Assembly: GCF_013359945.1 (NCBI RefSeq)
Contig: NZ_JABWCS010000195.1
Location: 1-64,000, forward strand
DNA length: 64,000 nt
Source of the DNA: Paenibacillus agri
GTDB lineage: Bacteria > Bacillota > Bacilli > Paenibacillales > Paenibacillaceae
Reading direction: 5' to 3'
Position numbers and translations under genes: made by a program. Below the pieces are notes generated by a model. That model was not told where the DNA came from and made no database searches. It worked only from the letters and a program-made list of their open reading frames with translations. Shown here in pieces: positions 25,636-34,897 of the stretch (positions within the stretch are counted from its first letter, which is position 1; every line of letters starts with the position of its first letter).

Positions 25636-26207
25636 ATTAAAGATAAGTTTGTCATATTGGTATGGACAATAGGCACGTTCATCGTCTTAATGAACACGAC
25701 GATGTTTAATGTCTCTGTTCCAAGCATCATTCGGGATATAGGCCATTCGAAGATTGTTGTCAGTCGGGCTCACGATACTGGGGCTTTCTTCCTTTTTCGG
25801 TATATTCGCGAGCAGTTTTCACACGTTGCAAATAGCGCGGATCGCGCAGTCCGCAGGCGCCAGTTCGATGGCGGAACTCGGTCTCTTCATCGCCAGCCAG
25901 TATGTTCCTTATAAAAGACGCGGCAGCGCGATTTCTATGACCTCTGCGGGATATGCTATGGCATTCGGGCTCGGGCCAATTATAGGTGGGCTGATTTAAG
26001 TTTGATATCACAGGTGCTCTACTGACCGTCGTGAATGCCGTGACAATTTTGACTGCCGTATCGCAGCGCTCGATCGTTTGGCTGGGAGCCGGACTGTTAT
26101 CGATTGCGGTCCATGCTGCCTACCTCAAACGTGCCAAGGCAACCTTCATCAATATCAATGTTTTGCGCACCGTTGAGAACGGCAGAATCAGGTGTTGCCC
26201 CGCTTGA
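25636..26207 (+). pseudogene. MFS drug-efflux gene with two deletions
   Basis: Three pieces in different frames match one MFS protein of the same group as the intact gene at 55965. The first reads GTFIVLMNTTMFNVSVPSII (helix 1). The second, from about 25754, reads LGLSSFFGIFASSFHTLQIA, then QYVPYKRRGSAISM and GLGPIIGGLI. The third, from about 26008, reads FDITGALLTVVNAVTILTAV and GLLSIAVHAAYLKRAKATF. Parts of helices 2-3 and the helix 5-6 region are missing, and nothing beyond helix 7 remains. The start position carries ATT (25636) after a TAGGACGG site, not ATG. Confidence 0.75.
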
Positions 26208-26365
26208 CGTACGTGAGTACGTGATGACTTGAATTAGACGATATGAAAAGATACACTGATACACATATTGATCAACTTTTACTGATATTACAAATTAAAC
26301 AATGCTAATTATTCTAACGATACTTACAAGGGGTTTTCTATACTTTGGAAAAGGGAGAGTGCTCG

Positions 26366-27040
26366 ATGAATATCTTATTGGCCGAAGATGATCCACGCTT
26401 TGGGCGTCTTTTTACTCATTTGTTGAAAAATAAAGGGAAATATAAAGTGGATTGGGTTACAAATGGCGAGGACGCATATAATTATGCGCTTGCTGCTCAC
26501 TATGATATTCTAATTCTGGATTGGATGATGCCAGTAAAAGATGGCGTACAAGTATGTCGACGTTTACGGAAAGAAGGATATAATGGAGCCATTCTACTTT
26601 TGACAGCAAAGGATTCTGTTCTAGATCGAGTAGAGGGATTAGATGCAGGGGCTGATGATTATTTAATAAAACCCTTTGAGTTTGATGAGCTCAATGCCCG
26701 ATTACGAGCTCTTTCACGCCGTAATTTCGCTCCCCTGCTGGAAGAGATTATACATATTGATAATATTACTATCAATCGTACAAGCCGTACAGTACATAGA
26801 AAAGGACAAGAAGAAATTCAATTAACACAACGTGAATTTCAATTATTAGATTTACTAATGCAAAATAAAGGGAAAGTTTTAACCCGCGAAGTCATACTGG
26901 ATAGAATTTGGGGATATGATACTGAAGTCACAAGCAATCCGATTGATGCCACAATTAAATTATTAAGGAAAAAAATTGATACTGTAGGTGAAAATACGCT
27001 GATTCAAAATATACGTGGGGTGGGTTTCAGATTTGATTAA
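26366..27040 (+). CDS. OmpR/PhoB-family response regulator
   Basis: The receiver domain starts MNILLAEDDPRFGRLF (acidic pocket), has the phospho-acceptor Asp in DILILDWMMPVKDG, a Thr in LLLTAKDS and the Lys in GADDYLIKPFEF. The winged-helix output domain covers about residues 125-224 and ends NTLIQNIRGVGFRFD. ATG 26366 is preferred over TTG 26345 because AAGGGAGAG lies before it. Its stop overlaps the kinase gene start. It precedes a copper-handling locus, so its regulon may include the multicopper oxidase promoter repeats at 28604. Confidence 0.9.
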   Translation: MNILLAEDDPRFGRLFTHLLKNKGKYKVDWVTNGEDAYNYALAAHYDILILDWMMPVKDGVQVCRRLRKEGYNGAILLLTAKDSVLDRVEGLDAGADDYLIKPFEFDELNARLRALSRRNFAPLLEEIIHIDNITINRTSRTVHRKGQEEIQLTQREFQLLDLLMQNKGKVLTREVILDRIWGYDTEVTSNPIDATIKLLRKKIDTVGENTLIQNIRGVGFRFD

Positions 27041-28523
27041 GTTCGTGTTTGAGCGAATGCACAAGCGGCGGCAAAGCGAAGATATGTTTGTGAAAATGCG
27101 TAATCGATTAACCATTATGTATAGCGGGATGCTTGTGCTCTTTCTTCTAGTATTCATTATTATTGTTTATACTTCACTTTTTTGGATGGTCTCTTATCAG
27201 CAGAAAAAAGAGGTTAATTCTCTGGCAGATCAAAAATTGCTTGAAAGCCAAAATCTTTTAAAAAGCGATATGAACGGGAATGATTCAACTATCGATGACA
27301 AAAAGAAAATAACTCTTAATAATAATTACTTCTTTTATTATGTTTACAATCAGCAAGGTGAACTTATCGCTGCAAATGAGACTATACCAGACTTACGTCA
27401 ATCCCTATTACAAATGCTCAAGGATTGGAGTGTCAAATATACAGACGTAAATAGTAAAACTGAAAACCTAACTTATTCAGAAAATGGGAGTGAGTTTTGG
27501 AGGCAAAAAGATTCTAATGATGGTAATCTCGATAATCGGGGATGGGGAAAGGATCTTCAAAATAATTGGGATAAGGATACTACCTTAACAGTTTCTTCTG
27601 GTAAAAAAATTCATATGGCTATAATGGCGCGGATAATTTATGATGGGGACCAGCGAATTGGGAAGATGTACCTTGGACAAGATACTACTTATTATTGGAC
27701 TATAATAAACTGGATGCTTACGATCTTTATCGGACTAGCCATTTTATTCTTTATTATCTCTTTCTTGGTAGGTTCTTCTATGTCCAAACGGGCAATGGTC
27801 CCTATTATTAAATCATATACTCAGCAACGGCATTTTGTTGCAGATGCTTCACATGAGCTCCGAACTCCACTTAGCATACTTAATTCATCTATTGATGTTC
27901 TTGAACTAGAGGAAGGCGAGAATATTTCGGAATTTTCCCGGAATGTTCTAATGGATATGAAAGATGAAGTGAAAAGGATGACAACTCTTGTTAATGATTT
28001 ATTGTCTTTAGCTAGATCAGACGCAGGGTTAACTAATATTTCTTTTGAGACATTTGATTTTATACCCGTTGTAGAACAGCTTGACCGTTCGATTCAGCCT
28101 TTGGCTGTCTCACGACATATTAAGCTGAATCTGCATACTCCTGCCGATCTTTTGGTCTCTGGAGATAAAGAAAGACTAAAGCAGCTACTGTATATTTTAA
28201 TTGATAATGCCATCAAATACACGCCTCAGCATGGAACGGTCAATCTCTTTCTTTCAATGGGCGTTAATGATGATCATGAAGAAAGCTTACTTATTCAAGT
28301 CCAAGATACTGGCATTGGAATACAACCGGCAGATCAGAAAAAGATATTTAATCGTTTCTATCGGGTTGATAAAAACCGTACAAAGCAAATTGAAGGAACT
28401 GGAATTGGTTTAGCTATCGCAAAGTGGATTGTAGAAGAACACAAGGGTACCATACAATTATCGAGTCATTTAGGGGAGGGGAGTGTTTTTACGGTAAAAA
28501 TCCCACAGATCAGCCCAAAATAA
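27033..28523 (+). CDS. sensor histidine kinase
   Basis: Two membrane helices (about residues 30-55 and 225-250) flank an extracytoplasmic sensor domain of about 165 residues rich in Asp/Asn and Lys. The kinase core has the H-box FVADASHELRTPLSILNSS, N-box LIDNAIKYTP, G1 box DTGIGI and G2 GTGIGLAIAKWIVEEHKG. I place the start at TTG 27033 with GGGGTGGG 8 nt upstream, overlapping the regulator's last codons; TTG/ATG alternatives at 27015 and 27057 exist. It is the cognate partner of the regulator at 26366. The polar sensor domain would face the cell surface and could read metal or envelope state. Confidence 0.9.
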   Translation: MIKFVFERMHKRRQSEDMFVKMRNRLTIMYSGMLVLFLLVFIIIVYTSLFWMVSYQQKKEVNSLADQKLLESQNLLKSDMNGNDSTIDDKKKITLNNNYFFYYVYNQQGELIAANETIPDLRQSLLQMLKDWSVKYTDVNSKTENLTYSENGSEFWRQKDSNDGNLDNRGWGKDLQNNWDKDTTLTVSSGKKIHMAIMARIIYDGDQRIGKMYLGQDTTYYWTIINWMLTIFIGLAILFFIISFLVGSSMSKRAMVPIIKSYTQQRHFVADASHELRTPLSILNSSIDVLELEEGENISEFSRNVLMDMKDEVKRMTTLVNDLLSLARSDAGLTNISFETFDFIPVVEQLDRSIQPLAVSRHIKLNLHTPADLLVSGDKERLKQLLYILIDNAIKYTPQHGTVNLFLSMGVNDDHEESLLIQVQDTGIGIQPADQKKIFNRFYRVDKNRTKQIEGTGIGLAIAKWIVEEHKGTIQLSSHLGEGSVFTVKIPQISPK

Positions 28524-28531
28524 CAACATCT

Positions 28532-28575
28532 AAAAGCATAACCCTTTTCGTAAATGAATAGGGTTATGCTTTTTT
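28532..28575 (+). terminator. intrinsic terminator after kinase
   Basis: AAAAGCATAACCC pairs with GGGTTATGCTTTT across a 16-nt loop, followed by Ts. It separates the two-component genes from the oxidase transcript. Confidence 0.85.
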
Positions 28576-28603
28576 GCGTACATTGAACATTCGGAATATG
28601 CAT

Positions 28604-28635
28604 TTTTCATTAACTTTTCATTCTTGTACTATATT
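28604..28635 (+). promoter_or_regulatory. multicopper oxidase promoter with direct repeats
   Basis: TTTTCATT occurs twice (28604-28611 and 28615-28622), 11 nt apart, followed 7 nt later by the -10 box TATATT (28630-28635). Direct repeats one helical turn apart in place of a -35 box are typical of OmpR-family activator sites. The upstream response regulator is the candidate. Confidence 0.55.
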
Positions 28636-28697
28636 ATTACCTCAGATCGAAGCAGTAATTTTCAGTTTGCTAAACTTGAAAGATTGGAGAGAAAACA

Positions 28698-30419
28698 ATG
28701 AAAAAAAATAAAAGTTCTGATTTTTTACTCATTTTGCTATTTATTATTCTAGTTGGGGGCTTCATTTATTATAAAACGGATGGTCGTTATCTAATGAATA
28801 GCCGATCATTTAATGATCACTCTTCATTTAGTAATGATTCAAACAATGATGATTCTTCGAACATCAATTCCAACGAAGATCATTCTTCGATGAATATGGG
28901 TACAAATACCAGTCCTTCAATGAATGGAAATTCGAACTATATGTCTATGGATAAAAATAATGGAATGAATATGGGATCTACTGATCCCAATGCAACACCC
29001 GTAACAAAGTTAGTGGCACAGAATTTGAATGCTCCAGTTAAAACCTTCAATATTACCGCTCAAGTAACCACGTTAAATTTAGGCGGCGGAGCTATGGTCC
29101 AAGCATGGACATACGGCGGAAGTGCACCGGGTCCAGCGATTCGGGTCAAAGAGGGGGATAGGGTGGTAGTGAATTTGACAAACAAGCTACCGGAGGGTGT
29201 AACCATCCATTGGCACGGCTTGAATATACCAGGAGCAGTGGATGGGGTTGCTGGTGTTACACAGGACGCCATTAAACCTGGGGAAACCTACACTTACAAT
29301 TTTATAGCAGACCAGCCTGGAACGTATTGGTATCATTCTCATCAACAAAGTGAAGTACAAACGGGACTAGGACTTTTTGGAGCTGTTGTCGTAGAACCCA
29401 AAGAAGAAACCATCAAATACGATAAAGATTATACCGTGGTTCTCCATGAATGGAATATCAACGGTCTCTCCAAAAAGAAAAATAAAGACAAATTCAATGA
29501 TAAAGACAGTTTCAACAGCGGTAATCTAAATAATGAACTAGTGGAAGCCATGACAGATGTGAAATACAACATGTTAACGACCAATGGGACGATTGATAGT
29601 AAACATTTCGATGCAAAACCAGGTGATCTTGTTCGCCTTCGCTTGGTCAACACAGGCAATACAACTCATTTATTAACCTTACTAGGTATTCCATTCCAAG
29701 TTGTATCTCTTGATGGACGGGATCTTGTTGGTGGCCAAGCAATGAATCAAACGTTACTGCCAATTGGCGGAGGTAACCGTGTTGATATTAGCTTTAGAGT
29801 ACCCGATAGTGGGAATGTTCAACTAGTAAACGCGGGACCGGATGCCAATCAACCAAACAAGAGGGTATCCGTTAGTATTGGGAACGGGAACCCGACGGGT
29901 ACAGCCACTTCAGATAATCCGAACAATTATAAACTGTTTGATTTTATGACATACGGTACCCCACAAAAGGGAGTATTTAATTCCGATTCTACCTTCACTC
30001 AAACAGTTGACATGGAATTGAGTTCAGGTAAAGCACCAGGCATGGATTGGGCATTTCTAATTAACGGTCAAGCCGCGCCAAATATTCAGCCTCTTGTAAT
30101 TAAAGAGGGCGACACCGTAAAAATAAGGTTTGTAAATGACAGTAATGATATTCATCCGATGCACATTCATGGTCACACTCTCCAAGTCCTTACGCGCAAT
30201 GGAAAGGCAGCAGAAGGAAGTCCGGTCTATTTAGATACACTGAATGTGTTACCGCATGAAACGTATGAGGTTGCATTCGTGGCAGATAATCCCGGCATTT
30301 GGATGATCCATTGTCATAATTTAAAACACGCGGCAATGGGGATGAATATGATGGTTAATTACGAAGGCATATCCACTCCGTTTGTAGTTGGAGGAACATC
30401 TGGTAATCATCCTGATTAA
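28698..30419 (+). CDS. multicopper oxidase, membrane-anchored
   Basis: A 573-residue protein starts with a lone membrane helix (FLLILLFIILVGGFIYY) and a 60-residue Asn/Ser/Met-rich linker with several MxM and NMG clusters that could bind copper. Three cupredoxin domains follow. Copper ligands are all present: HWHGLN, WYHSHQQSE, HPMHIHGHTLQVL (type 1/3 sites) and the C-terminal HCHNLKHAAMGM with its axial Met. It should oxidise Cu(I) or organic substrates at the outer face of the membrane. GGAGAG precedes ATG. It is followed by copper-resistance genes, so a cuprous oxidase or laccase role in copper detoxification is likely. Confidence 0.92.
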   Translation: MKKNKSSDFLLILLFIILVGGFIYYKTDGRYLMNSRSFNDHSSFSNDSNNDDSSNINSNEDHSSMNMGTNTSPSMNGNSNYMSMDKNNGMNMGSTDPNATPVTKLVAQNLNAPVKTFNITAQVTTLNLGGGAMVQAWTYGGSAPGPAIRVKEGDRVVVNLTNKLPEGVTIHWHGLNIPGAVDGVAGVTQDAIKPGETYTYNFIADQPGTYWYHSHQQSEVQTGLGLFGAVVVEPKEETIKYDKDYTVVLHEWNINGLSKKKNKDKFNDKDSFNSGNLNNELVEAMTDVKYNMLTTNGTIDSKHFDAKPGDLVRLRLVNTGNTTHLLTLLGIPFQVVSLDGRDLVGGQAMNQTLLPIGGGNRVDISFRVPDSGNVQLVNAGPDANQPNKRVSVSIGNGNPTGTATSDNPNNYKLFDFMTYGTPQKGVFNSDSTFTQTVDMELSSGKAPGMDWAFLINGQAAPNIQPLVIKEGDTVKIRFVNDSNDIHPMHIHGHTLQVLTRNGKAAEGSPVYLDTLNVLPHETYEVAFVADNPGIWMIHCHNLKHAAMGMNMMVNYEGISTPFVVGGTSGNHPD

Positions 30420-30485
30420 GGTGCGAAACAATCAATTTTTATCAAAATGAATAAGAGTAGAACAGTAAAAGGTGTTGGTCCTGTT

Positions 30486-32147
30486 ATGAAGAAAAATCCA
30501 ATCACACGATTTCGTATTGGCGTTTGGAAAGGAATAGCCCCCCTGTTGCTGCTTATGCTTATGCTGGCATTGTGGGTATCCATTCCGACTCAGGCACATG
30601 CGCATGCCATCGTCGAATTGAAGGTACCTGAACCGAATACACAAATGAACGAAAGCCCCCCAAGGGTTGAAATACACTTTAATGAGCAAATTGAAATGGG
30701 TATCGGCGGGGTCCAGGTATTAGATTCCTTGTCCAAATCGGTCACGGAAGAGAAGAGTTCCACTTCGGTGGACCGCCGTATCATTTCACTTGCCTTACCC
30801 AAGCTTGGGGAGGGGATTTACACGGTATCTTATTCGGTTGTATCAGCCGACGGACATCCGGTCTCCGGGTCCTATATCTTTGTGGTAGGAAATCCACCTA
30901 ATGCTAAAGATGCATCTGTTTTTGATCTGCACGAGCAAATAGATCATTCCAGTAATGGTACATCAACTGAGATAAGCGCCAACAAACTACTTTTATATGC
31001 GAGCAGGGGGCTATACTACGCGTCTTTAATGATGAGTACCGGATTGATGTTTTGGTATGGATTATTGCGGAACAACACAGAAGCTCAGCAGAGACTTCTC
31101 TATAAATGGGGTTTATGGGTGGTCAGGGTATTTGTGATTGCTAGCACCTTCTACGTATTTATTCATGCTCGCGATTTGATGCAGGACCAGCCGAGCACGG
31201 AGTGGAGCAAGCTATTCACAACGACCGAGATTGGTATCTCCTGGCTGATATTAATTGTCCTTGCTTTTGTTGGTATCCTCGTATTGAAATCTGGAACTGC
31301 CGTCAAAATGATCTGGGCAACCGCGCTTCTGATATTGGAAGGCTTGAACGGGCATGCTGCCGTTTATGAGCCGAAATGGTACTCGCTGTTGTTGGACGTT
31401 GTGCATCTCGGGGGAGCAGCGGTATGGGCAGGAGGACTATCGTTTCTACTGTTGTTATGGTTGAAGGATCGTAAAGAAGCCGGCCGCTTTGCCGTAGCTT
31501 TCTCACAGGCGGCATGGATCAGTATCATCTTGTTGACGCTGACAGGCACTTTGAGTGTTCTGTTGTTTCTCCCAAGTTTGTCGTATTTATTTTATACGTC
31601 CTGGGGAATTTTACTTCTTATTAAGACTTCGCTTGTACTGATGGTTATTGTGACCGGAGCTCTACTCAGGCTTAGAGTGCGTCGCGGCGATCTTCTGTCG
31701 GGAAATCTACTTAAACTTGATGTAAGCCTTATGGCGGCAATTTTAATTGTAGTTGGTATATTCACTTACATTAGCCCGCTTCCTGCCAATACACCATACT
31801 CCAAGCATGTGATTGAGGCGGACAAGAAAATTACCTTACGTATTACTCCGAACGTTCCGGGTGAAAACCAATTTATCGTCAAAGTTTGGCTACTGGAGAA
31901 AACCGGAGAACCAAAGCGGGTCAAACTGTTGCTCCACTCACTAGACAAGCCGGAACTGGGGGCGATTGAAATTCCCTTAGACAAATCTGAGGATAAAGAC
32001 AATGATAACATTCCAGATTTTATTAAATCAACTTATAAGGCAACAGGTCAATTCATCCCATTTCCGGGTAAGTGGAAGGCTGAAATTCGAATTCTGACTC
32101 AAGAAGATAACGAAATGGTACACGAAGAAGCCTTCCGGAATTACTGA
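30486..32147 (+). CDS. CopC-CopD fusion copper protein (YcnJ-like)
   Basis: After a signal peptide ending TQAHAHA, a CopC domain begins with His (HAIVELKVPEPNTQM) and contains RVEIHFNEQIEMGIGGVQVL and SADGHPVSGSYIFVVG. About eight membrane helices then form the CopD part, with VVHLGGAAVWAGGLSFLLLL holding the conserved His and Trp-Gly. The C-terminus is an extracytoplasmic beta domain. YcnJ of Bacillus subtilis has the same arrangement and imports copper. ATG 30486 is favoured by AAAGGTG 12 nt upstream; ATG 30447 is in frame but has no ribosome site. It lies between the oxidase and the YcnI homologue. Confidence 0.9.
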   Translation: MKKNPITRFRIGVWKGIAPLLLLMLMLALWVSIPTQAHAHAIVELKVPEPNTQMNESPPRVEIHFNEQIEMGIGGVQVLDSLSKSVTEEKSSTSVDRRIISLALPKLGEGIYTVSYSVVSADGHPVSGSYIFVVGNPPNAKDASVFDLHEQIDHSSNGTSTEISANKLLLYASRGLYYASLMMSTGLMFWYGLLRNNTEAQQRLLYKWGLWVVRVFVIASTFYVFIHARDLMQDQPSTEWSKLFTTTEIGISWLILIVLAFVGILVLKSGTAVKMIWATALLILEGLNGHAAVYEPKWYSLLLDVVHLGGAAVWAGGLSFLLLLWLKDRKEAGRFAVAFSQAAWISIILLTLTGTLSVLLFLPSLSYLFYTSWGILLLIKTSLVLMVIVTGALLRLRVRRGDLLSGNLLKLDVSLMAAILIVVGIFTYISPLPANTPYSKHVIEADKKITLRITPNVPGENQFIVKVWLLEKTGEPKRVKLLLHSLDKPELGAIEIPLDKSEDKDNDNIPDFIKSTYKATGQFIPFPGKWKAEIRILTQEDNEMVHEEAFRNY

Positions 32148-32219
32148 CCTGTAAAAAGAGGATGAGTCAGGAAATTAGAGTTTGCTTATTAAAACTATAT
32201 GGATAGGATGTTGATTTTT

Positions 32220-32894
32220 ATGAAAAAATGGTTGATTGCAGGATTCACCTATATGTTCTTGTTCCTGTTCGCAGGAATTGCTAGCGCCCATGTGACAGTT
32301 AAACCAATTGAGGTGAGCCAAGGATCATATGAGGTATTTACAGTTCGTGTACCAAGTGAGACGAGCGGGACAACGACCAAGCAAATTGAAATTAAAGTTC
32401 CAGACGGTGTCGAGGTGCTTCGAATTGAACCGAAATACGGTTGGACATATTCTCTAAATAAAGGTACAGGCGACAAAATTATTGGGATTGTATGGAAAGC
32501 TGAAGGTAAAGGACTGGAAGTAACTGAATTTACGGAGTTCCGTTTTCAGGGAAAAGTCGGTGCTGATGTAAAAGAACTGAACTGGAAAGCGTATCAAACC
32601 TATGCGGATGGTAGTAAGGTAGACTGGGTTGAAGCATCTGACGGTCAATACCCTGCTTCTATAACGGTTGTTACGCCAGCGACCAGTAAGGATCAAGGTC
32701 ACGGGGGTAGCGCTGTAGCACAGTCTGGTGCTGCTGCAGATCAGACAAATATCAGTGGAAGCCAACAGCAAACGGCATCTAACGGTTTTGATCATGAAAT
32801 GACTATTTTTGATCGTGGAATAGCTATTTCAGCATTTATACTCGGAGTCATTGCTATTGTTATTTCCTTTGTCCGCAAACCACGAAAAGGTTGA
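32220..32894 (+). CDS. YcnI-like copper-binding protein (DUF1775)
   Basis: A cleavable signal peptide (KWLIAGFTYMFLFLFAGIA) ends at SAHVTVKP, leaving His as the first mature residue, the copper ligand of DUF1775 proteins. The domain continues FTVRVPSETSGTTTKQIEIK and YGWTYSLNKGTGDKI with the conserved Trp, then a flexible linker and a C-terminal membrane helix (FILGVIAIVISFV). In Bacillus YcnI is encoded with YcnJ and the repressor YcnK. ATG 32220 gives the normal signal peptide; ATG 32199 would add seven residues. Confidence 0.92.
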   Translation: MKKWLIAGFTYMFLFLFAGIASAHVTVKPIEVSQGSYEVFTVRVPSETSGTTTKQIEIKVPDGVEVLRIEPKYGWTYSLNKGTGDKIIGIVWKAEGKGLEVTEFTEFRFQGKVGADVKELNWKAYQTYADGSKVDWVEASDGQYPASITVVTPATSKDQGHGGSAVAQSGAAADQTNISGSQQQTASNGFDHEMTIFDRGIAISAFILGVIAIVISFVRKPRKG

Positions 32895-32990
32895 ATAATA
32901 AAAACAAAATCGAGTCTTTTTAGATCTGTCCCCTTTATGAAGATTACTTATTTTGATGCAAAATAATTTAATTTATTTAGGAACAGAAGG

Positions 32991-33019
32991 AGCCGATCAG
33001 TTAGATGGGCTTTTTTTTA
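32991..33019 (+). terminator. intrinsic terminator after copper locus
   Basis: AGCC-G-ATC pairs with GAT-G-GGCT around AGTTA, followed by TTTTTTTT. It is short but has a strong T-tract. Confidence 0.65.
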
Positions 33020-33123
33020 TGAAACTCTATCAACGAAAGATAAAATTGCATTAACTGGAAACAATTCTTCAGATTGTGTTAATCTGTCTAATAGTGAACT
33101 CGATGTAGAGAGAGGGATGTTAC

Positions 33124-33801
33124 TTGAAAAGAAACGTATTATATATTGAAGATAATGAGAAAATAGGCAGCTTTCTAAAAGAAGAATTGGAACAGCGGGG
33201 ATTTTCAGTTCAGTGGCTGCTTTCTGGTGAAGGAGCGGATAAAGAAGTAAATCAGTATGAAATCGTTATTTTAGATATCATGTTACCCGGTTTAGACGGA
33301 TTTACTGTAGGAAAACGATTAAAAAAGGTAGCTCCTGCGGTTCCTATATTGCTGTTATCTGCTCGAACATCGATAGATGATAAGGTGGATGGTTTACAAT
33401 TTGCTGATGACTATTTAACGAAACCATTTCATACGGATGAATTAGTTGCAAGATTAGAAGTGTTAATCCGTCGAAGGGGTGTAACACATTCCGAACGCAT
33501 TTTATTAGGAAATCATATTGAAGTTGATCCGGATGCCCAAATGGTAACTGATAAGCTCACAGGAGAAGAAATTATTTTGACAGGGAAACAACATCAAATT
33601 TTAATGTACTTCTTACGCCACCCTAATCAAGTTCTACCAAAAGAACAAATTTATGAAGCCATATGGGAAGAAGCTTATATCACTGGCGATAAAACATTAA
33701 TGGTACATATCCATCGACTGCGTCAAAAGTTGGAGCGTCATCCAGATTCCCCAGAGATTATTGAAACGTTGAAGGGGATAGGCTATCGGGTGAAACTATG
33801 A
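33124..33801 (+). CDS. OmpR-family response regulator
   Basis: The receiver shows YIEDNEKIGSFLKEELEQRG, phospho-Asp in EIVILDIMLPGLDGFTVG, LLLSARTSIDDK and DYLTKPFHTDEL. The usual GADDY is FADDY with one residue fewer before it. The winged helix ends IIETLKGIGYRVKL. TTG 33124 is the start, with GAGAGGGATG upstream. It overlaps the kinase gene by 4 nt and precedes an ABC transporter, the arrangement of antimicrobial-peptide sensing systems. The 11-nt repeats at 34803-34851 are its probable binding site. Confidence 0.9.
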   Translation: MKRNVLYIEDNEKIGSFLKEELEQRGFSVQWLLSGEGADKEVNQYEIVILDIMLPGLDGFTVGKRLKKVAPAVPILLLSARTSIDDKVDGLQFADDYLTKPFHTDELVARLEVLIRRRGVTHSERILLGNHIEVDPDAQMVTDKLTGEEIILTGKQHQILMYFLRHPNQVLPKEQIYEAIWEEAYITGDKTLMVHIHRLRQKLERHPDSPEIIETLKGIGYRVKL

Positions 33802-34805
33802 AACAGACTAGATCATTATTTCGGCATTTTCTAAAAGGACATTTTTTATTTATCTTTTTTCCTCCAATGGTGCTTATTTTCTTCTCTGCGTTCTTTGGGG
33901 TTTCTACCCATGGAGAAGAGCTAAATACGTTAAATCTATTTTACGTTGTACTACTTTTGTTTGGTTTTATTATTATCGTATTTGTTGTAATATCTTGGAT
34001 TTTCTTCTTAAGACTTCGCAAACGTCTCACCCGCTTACAGGAGGTCATGTCATTTTCAGCTAATCATAACTCATTTCCTATACCCATATCTGTTCAAAGT
34101 GATCGTATGGATGAAATAGACCAGTTAGGAAGTTCATTTAATTGGATGATTCAGCAGCTTGAAGACAGCCGCAAGCGAGAATATGAAGAGGAATTGTTGC
34201 GACATCGACTCATTGCGAATTTATCTCACGACTTACGAACGCCACTTACCATTTTGCGAGGACATATCACCAGATTAAATAAAGAATCAATGAGTCTGGA
34301 AGGACAAAATTCATTAGCGGAGATGAATCATACGATTACAAGAGTCGGAGATCTCATGGATGATTTACTTTCCTATACATTGCTTACATCAGGGAAACAT
34401 CCTTTTGGGCCCACCTCAACAGATATTGGACGTTTAGTAAGAGCATCTGTTGCTGCATGGTATCCTGTATTTGAAGAAAAAGAAATTCAGTTGGATATTG
34501 ATTTACCGGCAGAAGAGACTTTTTATTGGGAAGCGGATCCTAAATGGATGACACGGGTACTGGATAATTTATTTCAGAATATTGTTCGTCATGCTGCAGA
34601 GGGGAAATATGCAAAAATCGTGGTTGATGTAGTAAATGAGCAGATCATTGTTGCAGACAGAGGTCCAGGTATGGATAACTCCTCCTATGAGCATGGGGCG
34701 GGGATTGGTTTATCGGCTTCAAATTATATGTTGAAAAAAATGAAGCTGAAAGCTGACTTCACATCAAATAAACATGGCACAAGAGTAGTCATTGCTAGAG
34801 CTTAA
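33798..34805 (+). CDS. sensor histidine kinase
   Basis: The 335-residue kinase has two N-terminal membrane helices with only a short loop (GVSTHGEELNTLN), so it lacks a sizeable external sensor domain, as in intramembrane-sensing kinases. A HAMP-like linker leads to the H-box LIANLSHDLRTPLTILRGHI, N-box LDNLFQNIVRHAAEG and G-box VADRGPGMD, ending AGIGLSASNYMLKKMKLKAD. The start overlaps the regulator's stop (ATGA). With the downstream ABC genes it likely forms a detoxification module. Confidence 0.9.
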   Translation: MKQTRSLFRHFLKGHFLFIFFPPMVLIFFSAFFGVSTHGEELNTLNLFYVVLLLFGFIIIVFVVISWIFFLRLRKRLTRLQEVMSFSANHNSFPIPISVQSDRMDEIDQLGSSFNWMIQQLEDSRKREYEEELLRHRLIANLSHDLRTPLTILRGHITRLNKESMSLEGQNSLAEMNHTITRVGDLMDDLLSYTLLTSGKHPFGPTSTDIGRLVRASVAAWYPVFEEKEIQLDIDLPAEETFYWEADPKWMTRVLDNLFQNIVRHAAEGKYAKIVVDVVNEQIIVADRGPGMDNSSYEHGAGIGLSASNYMLKKMKLKADFTSNKHGTRVVIARA

Positions 34806-34867
34806 CCTAAAGTTAAACCAGAAGTAAACCGCAGGATAACCGCGATGTAACTTTGCTATTTTATAAT
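34803..34867 (+). promoter_or_regulatory. ABC-operon promoter with 11-nt tandem repeats
   Basis: TAACC/TAAACC elements end at 34807, 34819, 34830 and 34841, with a partial TAAC at 34848-34851, giving a period of 11-12 nt. The -10 box TATAAT (34862-34867) follows 10 nt later. Tandem repeats one helical turn apart ahead of a -10 without a good -35 indicate activation by an OmpR-type regulator, most likely the one encoded at 33124. Confidence 0.7.
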
Positions 34868-34897
34868 TAGAACCATAATAGAAAGGAAGTGTTATGG

